From: Olleya sp. Bg11-27
GTDB lineage: Bacteria > Bacteroidota > Bacteroidia > Flavobacteriales > Flavobacteriaceae
DNA: 64,000 bases
NCBI RefSeq assembly: GCF_002831645.1
Contig: NZ_CP025117.1
Span: 3,797,001-3,861,000 of the forward strand
Reading direction: 5' to 3'
A program made the translations under genes and the position numbers. Positions 46,282 through 54,033 of this stretch are shown here, one piece after another (the stretch's first letter is position 1; every line of letters starts with the position of its first letter). Below the pieces are notes generated by a model that saw only the letters and a list, made by a program, of their open reading frames with translations, did not search any database and was not told where the DNA came from.

Positions 46282-46869
46282 TTAAAATTTAAATTTAAAA
46301 CCTACCAGATGATTGCCTTCAAAGTTTGAATAGGTCAATTCCATATGCTTTTCTTGATATTCTGTAGTAAACAAAAGATTGCTTCCCAAACCAATCGCTG
46401 CACCAGCAATTACATCGAGAATATCGTGTTTATTACTGTCTATTCTACTTGCTGCTGTAAAACCTGCGAATACATAAGAAGGAATAGCGTATATAAAACC
46501 ATAACGCCTATGAATATAACCTGCGCTATGAAAAACTATAGAAGTGTGTCCTGAAGGAAAAGAGTTCTCGTTGCTCATGTCCGGACGTTGTTTATTTATA
46601 CTATACTTTAGTCCATACGTCACCCCTCCAGTTAGCAATAAACCTTTTGTAAATTGCCAAGCGCCCTTCTTATCTCCAATAATAAAACTTGTAGCTAATG
46701 TAATAGTTGGTAAACCAATAAGAACTACATCCCCAATTTTTTGAGTAGTTCCAACTTGAGGTTGAATTTTGCTCGTATCTTGAGCTTGAGCTTGAATTTG
46801 TAGTGTTGTTAAACTTAATATGAAACAAAGTACATAAAAAGTATTGTGTCTAAAAAAGATAATATTCAT
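46282..46869 (-). CDS. PAP2-family membrane phosphatase, copy 2
   Basis: A 195-residue protein with a signal peptide and the PAP2 motifs KYSINKQRP, PSGHTSIVFHS and SRIDSNKHDILD with canonical spacing. First gene of the operon, 4 nt before copy 1. Likely a lipid A, undecaprenyl-phosphate or phosphatidic acid phosphatase; the substrate is not decidable from sequence. Confidence 0.9.
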   Translation of the reverse strand: MNIIFFRHNTFYVLCFILSLTTLQIQAQAQDTSKIQPQVGTTQKIGDVVLIGLPTITLATSFIIGDKKGAWQFTKGLLLTGGVTYGLKYSINKQRPDMSNENSFPSGHTSIVFHSAGYIHRRYGFIYAIPSYVFAGFTAASRIDSNKHDILDVIAGAAIGLGSNLLFTTEYQEKHMELTYSNFEGNHLVGFKFKF

Positions 46870-46964
46870 TTGCGTAATTGAATTGTTAGTTCAAAAAACG
46901 CTAGAATTTTAGTTTAAATTTCACGGATTAGGTGCAGAATAATTTTCTCGTACAAATTTAAGTT

Positions 46965-47990
46965 TTAAGCCATATTTTTTTTGAATTCCGTAGGCGTTAA
47001 ACCCTTGAATTTCTTAAAAGTAGCATTAAATGATGACTTTGAGTTAAAACCTACATCCGTTGCAATACCAAGTAGTGTTAAATGGTCATTTTGGTCGTTT
47101 TGCAATCGATTTATAAATTCTTCCACCCGGTATTGATTCACAAAATCTTGAAAACTTGTGTGCATATGTTCATTTAAAACTTCAGAAATATATTGTCGTG
47201 GAATGTTAAGTTTTTCCGAAACATCGTGAATAGATAATTTTCCATTAAGATATAATTTATCAAATTCCATTACACTAATTAAATCGATTTTATATTTATC
47301 AATCAGTTTTGTATTTAGATTTGAATTTTTGTATTTACTTGTTTCTATTTTTGGTAAAATCGACTTGCTTTTATTCAACAATTTAAAGGCAATAAAATAA
47401 AACAGAAATGCAACGACCAACAATAAATAAGTGTTAAAATTTTGATCATTAAACATAGGTATTTCATTCAACCCAAACGCTTGCAGTATATCATTTAAAG
47501 AGGAAAGTGCAAACAAAACAACAATGGGAATAGCAAAGTAAATTATCCAATGCTTCTTTTTAGTAGTAAGTATAGAGTATACAATTAACCATAGATAGAC
47601 TACAAAAGTTAATTCCGAAAGTATCTCAAAAATCTCAACAAGAAAATGCTCTTTGATCATTAAAATCTCGAATCCTTCAATAATAAAATAGATAATATTA
47701 GGAAGAAATAAGAGATAATCCAGCTTTGCGAATTTTTCCTTACCATTTTTATAGTATCGAAAAAACAGAAACAGAAACGTTACAAAAAGTGAACTATCAA
47801 AAAGAAACCAATCTGCTTGTTGCACAAAGAGATTATTTTCATCATCACCCAGAATATAAAATAGTACGGAAAGTAAACTACCGAAAAGTAACCAAAAAGT
47901 AGTTTTTTTATAGTCTTTACGATTGACAAACAAAACAGAAAGGACAAAAAGACCTTGCAATAAGGCTATTATTTGAAGTGTTTTAAGCAT
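46965..47990 (-). CDS. AraC-family regulator with membrane N-terminal domain
   Basis: A 341-residue protein with about seven N-terminal transmembrane segments (to about residue 205) and a C-terminal AraC domain (about 240-340; LGIATDVGFNSKSSFNATFKKFKGLTPTEFKK). It is 95 bp upstream of the PAP2 operon on the same strand and is the natural candidate regulator of it. Confidence 0.85.
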   Translation of the reverse strand: MLKTLQIIALLQGLFVLSVLFVNRKDYKKTTFWLLFGSLLSVLFYILGDDENNLFVQQADWFLFDSSLFVTFLFLFFRYYKNGKEKFAKLDYLLFLPNIIYFIIEGFEILMIKEHFLVEIFEILSELTFVVYLWLIVYSILTTKKKHWIIYFAIPIVVLFALSSLNDILQAFGLNEIPMFNDQNFNTYLLLVVAFLFYFIAFKLLNKSKSILPKIETSKYKNSNLNTKLIDKYKIDLISVMEFDKLYLNGKLSIHDVSEKLNIPRQYISEVLNEHMHTSFQDFVNQYRVEEFINRLQNDQNDHLTLLGIATDVGFNSKSSFNATFKKFKGLTPTEFKKNMA

Positions 47991-48188
47991 TTACTTTATT
48001 TAAAGTTTGACAATATATTAAATTTTGTGATTTCGATTGCTATGCCATATACTTTTACGCCCTCTACATAAGACAACAAAAAAAGAATATACCATTACTA
48101 GACGCGTGTTAAATATAAAAAAAACACGTTTCATTGATAGGCCACGTTTCATACACAAACCCGTTAAAAAACGCAATGAATCACGTAA

Positions 48189-48432
48189 AAAAACATAATC
48201 CTAAGATGGTGATTTTTATTCTAAAAAAAAGGACTATTACTTAAAAAGAGATATTATTTTATTTATAAGAATCTGCATTAATATTTCTAATACAAAATTC
48301 CAGTAATTTGAGTCGACCATAAACCCGTGTTTTAGTCAGCTTTATTTTAACTATTATTTTGACATAACATCAATTACCTATTTGACTTTCTCAAAATATT
48401 CAACTAACTTCGTTTAGCAATCCATATCATTT
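48189..48432 (+). repeat. Array frame copy A (terminator, pepD tail, promoter)
   Basis: The leftmost recognisable frame. A decayed terminator (CATAATCCTAAGATGGTGAT from 48194) is followed by a pepD-tail copy at about 48269-48318 (TAATACAAAATTCCAGTAAT) and a promoter (TTTG 48381-48384, TAACTTCG 48405-48412). The cassette it serves is the DUF3024/UPF0158 pair. A decayed cassette end (CCCGTTAAA) precedes it at 48160. Confidence 0.65.
48381..48412 (+). promoter_or_regulatory. Array promoter A
   Basis: TTTG and TAACTTCG separated by exactly 20 bp, 77 bp upstream of the DUF3024 gene. Confidence 0.65.
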
Positions 48433-48488
48433 AACCTTACGGAACCCAGTAAGCTATATATTGTGCACATACTAAAAAACATAATTAA

Positions 48489-48833
48489 ATGAAAAACACC
48501 ACAATTGATATAAACGAATCAACTGTAAAAAATTATGTAGAATCATTACGTCCTGAAGATCTTGACATCCGTACAAAACTGGATTTCGGATATTCTTATG
48601 ATAAAAAAGTAGTCATTATTTATAAAATAAGACCAGTGTGGAATAATCCAAAAAAAACTCAGAATATCGAGTATGTCAAAATCAGATTTTATAAATCAAA
48701 ACAAGAGTGGCTTTTATACTGGAAGCGAGCAAGTGGAAAATGGGAAATTTATCCTTCTTCTAAAGGTTCAACGCATTTAGAAAAAATAATAGAAATGATA
48801 AAAGAAGATAAACATGGGTGTTTTTTTGTATAA
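48489..48833 (+). CDS. DUF3024-domain protein
   Basis: A 114-residue protein matching DUF3024 through YDKKVVIIYKIRPVWNNPKKTQ, AKIRFYKSKQEWLLYWKR-type strands and WEIYPSSKG ... DKHGCFFV at the end. Members are small single-domain proteins of unknown function found in accessory DNA. It overlaps the UPF0158 gene by 20 nt, and both sit in the first array cassette. Confidence 0.75.
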   Translation: MKNTTIDINESTVKNYVESLRPEDLDIRTKLDFGYSYDKKVVIIYKIRPVWNNPKKTQNIEYVKIRFYKSKQEWLLYWKRASGKWEIYPSSKGSTHLEKIIEMIKEDKHGCFFV

Positions 48834-49251
48834 TACTGAACAGAATAGCGTTAAAAGAATCGCGGAAGAATTAGATTCTGGATTTGATTGTTATTATAAC
48901 TCAAAATCCGATGACATTATAGCAATCCCAAGTGTTTCACTATTTTCAGACGAGGAAGATTTTAAAGAGGCTTTTCAAACTCAGTTAGAAACAATCGAAA
49001 AACATGAAACGGATTTTATCAAATTTGAAGTTTTGCAAAGTTTTCAGTCCTTTAAAATTATGGAACAATTTGTTAAGTTGATCACTGACCAAATGCTTAA
49101 AGCAGAATTGGAACAAATTTTAGCAAATAAAAAACCTTTTCAAAATTTTAAATACAAAATTGACCATTCGGAGTTTAGACAAGATTGGTTTGATTTTAAA
49201 CGAAATGCGTTAGAAAAAATAGTAGTAAATCAATTAAACAATCCTATATAA
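48814..49251 (+). CDS. UPF0158-family protein
   Basis: A 145-residue protein resembling UPF0158: an N-terminal EELDSGFDCYYNSKSDDIIAIP, and a helical C-terminal half (KPFQNFKYKIDHSEFRQDWFDFKRNAL). Start overlaps the DUF3024 end by 20 nt, giving translational coupling. No function is known. Confidence 0.7.
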   Translation: MGVFLYNTEQNSVKRIAEELDSGFDCYYNSKSDDIIAIPSVSLFSDEEDFKEAFQTQLETIEKHETDFIKFEVLQSFQSFKIMEQFVKLITDQMLKAELEQILANKKPFQNFKYKIDHSEFRQDWFDFKRNALEKIVVNQLNNPI

Positions 49252-49335
49252 AATACAATTACTGACTACTGACTAAAACACTTCTACTTATCCTAAATAA
49301 ATTACTATCCTAAATTAAATAAAAAAAATATTTTT

Positions 49336-49533
49336 TCAGGAATCTCTTTTAATATTTCTAACACAAAATTCTAGTCTTTTTTTAACCACAAGCTAGTTGC
49401 ATACACTACCAACATTTATCTTGTCTTCTTTTTTACACAACCATAATTACCCATTTGACTTTGTCAAAATTTTAAACTAACTTCGTTTAACTTAGAATAT
49501 AACACTCTGAAACAGAAGCCTATTCGCTATGTA
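49336..49533 (+). repeat. Array frame copy B
   Basis: A pepD-tail copy at about 49336-49380 (AATATTTCTAACACAAAATT) is followed by TAGTTGCATACACTACC, also present in copy D, then the promoter (TTTG 49454, TAACTTCG 49478-49485) and a leader ending TATTCGCTATG. No terminator is preserved. Confidence 0.65.
49454..49485 (+). promoter_or_regulatory. Array promoter B
   Basis: TTTG, 20 bp, TAACTTCG. It overlaps the perfect inverted repeat TTTGACTTTGTCAAA. Confidence 0.65.
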
Positions 49534-49594
49534 ATAGCAGTAATTAAAACAAGGTATTTAACGACACTGAATATCTAATCAAAATAATGAAGGA

Positions 49595-51112
49595 ATGAAA
49601 AAATTAATATTTCTAGCCATATTCTCAATATCTTTAAACCTTTTTGCGCAATCAAACACAGACATTTTTTTATTGGATATAACAAGAACTAATAATAAAA
49701 TCGAATTGATAAATCTTAAAAACATTTCGAATAGTGAAGGTTATGACAACCAACCTTCTTTTTATGATAACAATACTGTTCTTTTCTCTTCCACAAGAAA
49801 CAATCAGACCGATATTAAAAGTTACAATATAAGTAGCCGTGACAATTCTTGGAAAACAAATACTTCCTTCGGTAGTGAGTATTCGCCATTAAAAATACCC
49901 GATGAAGAAGCTGTTTCCTTTGTGCGTTTAGATAAAAGCGGATTACAACGATTGTATCAATATAACTTGGAAACTGAAAAATCTGAAATAATTTTAAAAG
50001 ACTTAAAGGTAGGTTATTACGTTTGGTACAATCAAAATATTTTGGTTTCATCAGTTTTAGTAGATGATAGAATGGATTTAGTTATCTCTAAACTAAAGGA
50101 TAATTCCGATCTAACAATGCATAAAAATGTTGGGCGCTCATTACATAAAATTCCAAATTCTAATTTAATTGGTTTTATAAGTTTCGAAAACAATTCCACT
50201 ATAATAAAAACCCTCAACCCTATAACGGGAGATATAAAAATTATCAAAGCATTACCCATCCCGATTACTGATGTTTGTTGGCTATCAGAAAACAAAATCT
50301 TGATTCCTGATGGTAAAATAATTGCCCAATTCAATACTTTAGAAGATAGCATGAGTATTTTACACCATTTTAAAGAAGATGAAATAAATGGGATTTCCGC
50401 AATTTCGATAAGTCCTGACAGCAAACATTTGGCTCTGGTTTCAGAAGAATCACCGGTTCATTTGATTCAAAAACAATCTCTTGCATTTAACAATAAGGAT
50501 TTAAAAAGTTTTGCATCCTACTATTCTGATAATGTAATTGTTCAAAACTTTCCCAATGACACATTATATGTGGGTAAATCTAAACTAATATCAAATTATA
50601 AAGATATCTTCTCAAGTAATCCCGAAGCCAACGTTCAGGTTTTAAAACGAATAAAAAAAGGAAATATAGTCATCCATGAAGAACGTATAACCATTAACGG
50701 TATAGACAATCATCGCGCTGTATTGTATGAAATACATAACGCAAAGATAGTTAGCAAGACTTTCATTCAGCAGAAAGAAAAACTACCCGAAGCAGAAGCT
50801 ATTGTTCAGCAACAATTAGTAGCATTCAATGCAAAAAACATTGATGCTTTTGTTAAGACCTTCGATAGCGAAGTAAAAGCTTATGACTTCCCGAATAAAC
50901 TTTATGTAGAGGACAAAAAACAGTTACATAAAACTTTTAGTGATTTCTTTTCACAAACAAACGATTTACACTGCAAAATCACAAACCGAATAATTATTGG
51001 AAGTATAGTTATTGATGAAGAATCTTTGACAGTTAATGGCGACAACTTCAATGCGATTGCCATTTATGAAATAGAAAATGGCAAAATTTTAAAAATGACT
51101 ACGATAAGATAA
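49595..51112 (+). CDS. Secreted protein with beta-propeller-like N-terminus and two SnoaL-like domains
   Basis: A 505-residue protein with a signal peptide (cleavage near FAQS), TolB/PD40-like strands in the N-terminal 270 residues (DNQPSFYDNNTVLFSSTRNNQ), and two tandem SnoaL-like (NTF2-fold) domains at about 285-385 and 395-505. The two share the pattern QxxAFNxKxxxxFxxxxx, IVIxEExxxxNG and a closing AIYEIENGKI/VLYEIHNAKI strand. It may bind a small ligand in the periplasm. The fusion is unusual. Confidence 0.68.
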   Translation: MKKLIFLAIFSISLNLFAQSNTDIFLLDITRTNNKIELINLKNISNSEGYDNQPSFYDNNTVLFSSTRNNQTDIKSYNISSRDNSWKTNTSFGSEYSPLKIPDEEAVSFVRLDKSGLQRLYQYNLETEKSEIILKDLKVGYYVWYNQNILVSSVLVDDRMDLVISKLKDNSDLTMHKNVGRSLHKIPNSNLIGFISFENNSTIIKTLNPITGDIKIIKALPIPITDVCWLSENKILIPDGKIIAQFNTLEDSMSILHHFKEDEINGISAISISPDSKHLALVSEESPVHLIQKQSLAFNNKDLKSFASYYSDNVIVQNFPNDTLYVGKSKLISNYKDIFSSNPEANVQVLKRIKKGNIVIHEERITINGIDNHRAVLYEIHNAKIVSKTFIQQKEKLPEAEAIVQQQLVAFNAKNIDAFVKTFDSEVKAYDFPNKLYVEDKKQLHKTFSDFFSQTNDLHCKITNRIIIGSIVIDEESLTVNGDNFNAIAIYEIENGKILKMTTIR

Positions 51113-51137
51113 AATCATATACTCATAAGTACAAATA

Positions 51138-51320
51138 CGTTTCAAGGAAAAAAAATGGGATTGGTTAAACTCTTAAGAGATAACCTTATGTGAAAAGGAT
51201 GATGCGGGGAAAGTAAAAATGACAACAATGGATTATTAAACACAAGAAATGTTTTTGGACGCAGATGGACAAATAACTATTGAAGAGTATTTAAATGCCC
51301 TTATAAAAAAATCAGGATAG
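51138..51320 (+). pseudogene. Remnant of an EF-hand protein gene
   Basis: One frame reads, with two stops (TAA at 51162 and at 51237), TLCEKDDAGKVKMTTMDY and then TQEMFLDADGQITIEEYLNA, ending in a stop at 51318. DADGQITIEEY is a textbook calcium-binding EF-hand loop. The gene has no intact start and is broken; it lies between the SnoaL gene and a cassette tail. Confidence 0.55.
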
Positions 51321-51352
51321 CAGAATGCAAATTCCAACGGACTTGGATAAGT

Positions 51353-51475
51353 TTATGAATAGAAGTCTTATGGGTTTAGCTTTATAATAGAAAAAATAAA
51401 ATGTTTAGCTAAGTTATAAATCGAAACACTAATCCTTACCTCCTGCCTTATGTTTTCTTATACTTAACGTTAAAC
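51353..51475 (+). repeat. Cassette tail related to the 62965-63155 tail
   Basis: TTTAGCTTTATAATAGAAAA and GTTTAGCTAAGTTATAAATC mirror TTTGGCTTTATAAAGAAAAA and TTTGGCTAAGTGCTTAATC of the other tail, in the same order. It ends in CGTTAAACG (51468-51476), as do other cassette ends. Confidence 0.5.
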
Positions 51476-51503
51476 GAAAAAAAATTGGGGTCTTTTACTC
51501 TTT

Positions 51504-51725
51504 TAAAACAAGTCACCTTAATTAAAAGCTTCCTGTTTTTTTTTTATAGATCTCCTTTAATATTTGTGGTACAAAGTTCCAGTATTTTTGAGTCGACGCG
51601 CACTAAATATTTTAATCACCTTTATCTTGTCTTTTGTTTTTATATAACCGTAATTACCCATTTGACTTTGTCAAAATTTTAAAATAACTTCGAATATAAT
51701 GCATTGAAACGGTATTCTATTAGTT
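51504..51725 (+). repeat. Array frame copy C
   Basis: TTTAAAACAAGTCACCTTAA is shared with copy G. A pepD-tail copy at about 51548-51594 (GGTACAAAGTTCCAGTATTT) still reads QKYWNFVPQILKEI on the minus strand. The promoter is TTTG 51661, TAACTTCG 51685-51692; the following GTTTAACTTCG is deleted compared with other copies. Confidence 0.65.
51661..51692 (+). promoter_or_regulatory. Array promoter C
   Basis: TTTG, 20 bp, TAACTTCG, 86 bp before the lipocalin-like gene. Confidence 0.65.
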
Positions 51726-51777
51726 ATATAATCAATTTCAACACCAAAATCTTTAACTTAAATTTTAAAATAAAAAC

Positions 51778-52230
51778 ATGACAACAAAAAATTTCTTTTT
51801 TATTGCAATCATCTCAATTTTCACCTTTAGCTGTGATAATAATAATAATGATGATGACTCCAACTCTAATCCTGAAAATAATCCTGAATCAATTATTGGG
51901 GAATGGAGTTACACATCACAAACTTTAAATGGCGACAATATCGCTTTCCAAGATGAATGCCAACAAAATAATGAACATCAAATTTATAGTTCAAATGGAG
52001 ATTATGAGCAAACTGAATTTGAAAATCTAAGCGGAACTGGTTGCGAACAAGTTACTAGCTCTACAGGAACTTATACACTAGAAAATAACATCCTTAATTT
52101 TACACAAAATGGAGAGCCTTATACGGCACAAATTTTAGAATTAAATGACTCTACATTAAAATATGAATTGTCAATTGACTATGATGATGGTAGCATAGAT
52201 GAATTTACACAAACCTTAACAAAGATTTAA
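51778..52230 (+). CDS. Lipocalin-like lipoprotein
   Basis: A 150-residue lipoprotein (Cys19 in TFSC), a very acidic Asn/Asp linker, then a lipocalin-like barrel (SIIGEWSYTSQTLNGDN, NEHQIYSSNGDYEQTEFE, GTYTLENNILNFTQNGE). Such proteins are common in Flavobacteriaceae, role unknown. Sole intact gene of cassette C. Confidence 0.75.
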   Translation: MTTKNFFFIAIISIFTFSCDNNNNDDDSNSNPENNPESIIGEWSYTSQTLNGDNIAFQDECQQNNEHQIYSSNGDYEQTEFENLSGTGCEQVTSSTGTYTLENNILNFTQNGEPYTAQILELNDSTLKYELSIDYDDGSIDEFTQTLTKI

Positions 52231-52293
52231 AAAAACCAATTTCTAGTTGCTGTATACTTCTTAAACCAAGACAACAACTTTAAATACCACAAT

Positions 52294-52326
52294 AGAAAAG
52301 CACAATCACATGATTGTGCTTTTCTA
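52294..52326 (+). terminator. Array terminator D
   Basis: GAAAAGCACAATCACATGAT followed by TGTGCTTTTC: the pepD-type terminator with two changes in the loop. It ends the lipocalin-like gene. Confidence 0.8.
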
Positions 52327-52432
52327 TTTTTTAATATGTTTCAAAAATAATTAGTCTTTTTTGAACAGAAAAAAGTTGCATACACTACTCGCCTTTATCT
52401 TATCTTCTTTTTTATACAACCATAATTCTCCA

Positions 52433-52464
52433 TTTGACTTTGTCATTTTTTTCAACTAACTTCG
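52433..52464 (+). promoter_or_regulatory. Array promoter D
   Basis: TTTG, 20 bp, TAACTTCG, preserved in full; 82 bp before the 353-residue gene. Confidence 0.7.
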
Positions 52465-52545
52465 TTTAACTTCGAATGTAATGCATTGAAACGGAATCAT
52501 ATTCGCTATACGTTATAGCCAATTAAACAGAACTCACATTAAACT

Positions 52546-53607
52546 ATGAATAATGAGAAAATAAGAATAAACAATGAGTGGGTTTCTATTAATGCAATAA
52601 GGGAATTATTAAAGATTGCTACGCACGGAGATTACACAAAATCCACTTATGATGTTGCGCTTGAACTTGGAGGGGAATTATATCCTGAATTACTAAGTGA
52701 AGAAAACAGTCTTCTGCGTAGAGAAAGACAAAGCACAACAGCTAAAGAATTCATACAACGCGCTAAACTAAAATCAATTCAAGCTGAAAAAGAAATATTT
52801 CCGGTAGATTTAATAGCTGAAGAGATAATTGATATACAATCATTAATTGCACTTGAATCAGAAAAAAGAAGAAACGACCAGCTTAATTTAAGGTTAAGAA
52901 AATTAATAAAAGCAAAAGACGAATTAGGTAAAACAAAGCATACAGAGAATCAGTTAATTTTCAGAGACGCATATAATGTCAATAGAAAGTTACCAATACT
53001 ATTTAAAGGACAATCTTCATTAGATTATGAATTACCAAACTCGAATAATTTAAGAATTAGAGTTTTACATCCCGATAAACCAGAACATATTACTGGAGCA
53101 GATTTAGTCTATGAATATCACCATAAAGAATCTGAGAAAGTAAGTTTGGTTTTTATTCAATATAAAATTTGGGAAAACAAAAAAATGTATTTATCAGACC
53201 CTAGATTAATAAAACAACTTGATAGACTTAGGAAAACGACTTGTGACAAAGGTTTATGCGAATGTACAACCGAAAACAAAGGGTTCAGATTTCCTTTCTG
53301 TTCTAGTTTTCTAAGACCTACAGATGCACTTCAATCCGTTAATCAAAACTTAATTTCTACGGGAGAACATATACCAATTTGCGTTCTTGACAAACTTAAA
53401 GATATTGGTAGTCGTGGCGGAGAATATATAGATTACAAAGGAATTAAAGAACATTCAATTTCAGGCTTATTATTTGAAGAGCTCTTTAATAGAGGGAAAA
53501 TTGGTTCTAAATCATTTTCTTATTCCGAGTTGGAGGAATATTATAAAAGTTTAGAACTTATTGAATCTGGTGGTTCAGTAATAATTTACGCACAGGAATT
53601 GAACTGA
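52546..53607 (+). CDS. Cassette gene of unknown function with nuclease-like and Cys motifs
   Basis: A 353-residue protein not recognised as a known family. The first 135 residues are helical and charged. The middle has E180, D186 in GADLVYEY and QYK at 205-207, an arrangement compatible with a PD-(D/E)XK nuclease fold (inference). Cys233, 238, 240 and 252 (CDKGLCEC ... FCSSF) could bind zinc. The last 90 residues resemble a domain with two beta hairpins (EHIPICVLD, GSVIIYAQEL). It is the only gene of the cassette at 52513-53812; a defence role is possible. Confidence 0.55.
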   Translation: MNNEKIRINNEWVSINAIRELLKIATHGDYTKSTYDVALELGGELYPELLSEENSLLRRERQSTTAKEFIQRAKLKSIQAEKEIFPVDLIAEEIIDIQSLIALESEKRRNDQLNLRLRKLIKAKDELGKTKHTENQLIFRDAYNVNRKLPILFKGQSSLDYELPNSNNLRIRVLHPDKPEHITGADLVYEYHHKESEKVSLVFIQYKIWENKKMYLSDPRLIKQLDRLRKTTCDKGLCECTTENKGFRFPFCSSFLRPTDALQSVNQNLISTGEHIPICVLDKLKDIGSRGGEYIDYKGIKEHSISGLLFEELFNRGKIGSKSFSYSELEEYYKSLELIESGGSVIIYAQELN

Positions 53608-53617
53608 AACAATAACT

Positions 53618-53812
53618 GGCTATAACAATGTATATAAAAAATAGCGCAAGTCGTTGCTAACTCAATGGTTTGTGCATTTTTGGAAAGTCGCCAAATTTTT
53701 AAATTTGACAAATTCCCAAAAATAAAATAATTAATAAAATTTAAAAATTCGGCTTGTGTTCATCCGAAAAGAAACCGCTTATTTTCAGCGCTACTTTTCA
53801 TATACGGAGCCG
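53618..53812 (+). repeat. attC-like foldable cassette tail
   Basis: GTATATAAAAAATAGCGC (53630-53647) pairs with GCGCTACTTTTCATATAC (53788-53805) at 16 of 18 positions. The outer GGCTATAAC pairs with the cassette start. The ends are inverse-repeat arms about 160 bp apart, like a long attC site. The right arm is repeated at 62051-62068. Confidence 0.65.
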
Positions 53813-53836
53813 TTAAACGAACTAAATAAATCATAT

Positions 53837-53869
53837 CTAAAAGCACAATCCTTAAGATTGCGCTTTTTT
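53837..53869 (+). terminator. Array terminator E
   Basis: AAAGCACAATCCTTAAGATT followed by GCGCTTTTTTT; pepD-type hairpin with one arm mismatch. Confidence 0.8.
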
Positions 53870-53990
53870 TATTTATCATAATCTTTTAAAAGCTTGGTAC
53901 AAATACTACTTTCAATTTATAACACCTACTTAGCTTTCTCCAAAATTCAAACTAACTTCGTTGTACAACGACTGTAACACACTGACCTAA
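53837..53990 (+). repeat. Array frame copy E
   Basis: Terminator is good; only a trace of pepD tail remains (TTGGTACAAAT near 53894). The promoter -7 TAACTTCG is at 53953-53960, but the -33 region at the expected distance is degraded (CTTA). It precedes a large secreted-protein gene. Confidence 0.6.
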
Positions 53991-54033
53991 AATACTAAAC
54001 ATTAATTTTAGCAGTGATGATAATTCCCCTCAA

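Larger units (their letters stand above)
52294..52516 (+). repeat. Array frame copy D
   Basis: The terminator is preserved; the pepD tail is reduced. GTTGCATACACTACTCGCC links it to copy B. The promoter is TTTG 52433, TAACTTCG 52457-52464, and the full leader ATTGAAACGGAATCATATTC-GCTATACG ends at the G of G|TT (52512), where the cargo segment begins. Confidence 0.75.
52513..53812 (+). mobile_element. Integron-type gene cassette (1,300 bp)
   Basis: The segment starts TTATAGCC after CTATACG and ends at GGAGCCG before TTAAACGAAC, so both borders are G|TT. The gene stop is followed by GGCTATAAC (53618-53626), the exact complement of GTTATAGCC (52512-52520) at the 5' border. A folded tail (53618-53812) follows. 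In integron cassettes the first bases of the cassette pair with the start of its own attC in the same way. Confidence 0.7.

Noticed and set aside
51485-51682. 65-codon plus-strand ORF
   Set aside because: It lies entirely in frame copy C (pepD tail in antisense and the promoter), with no start signal.
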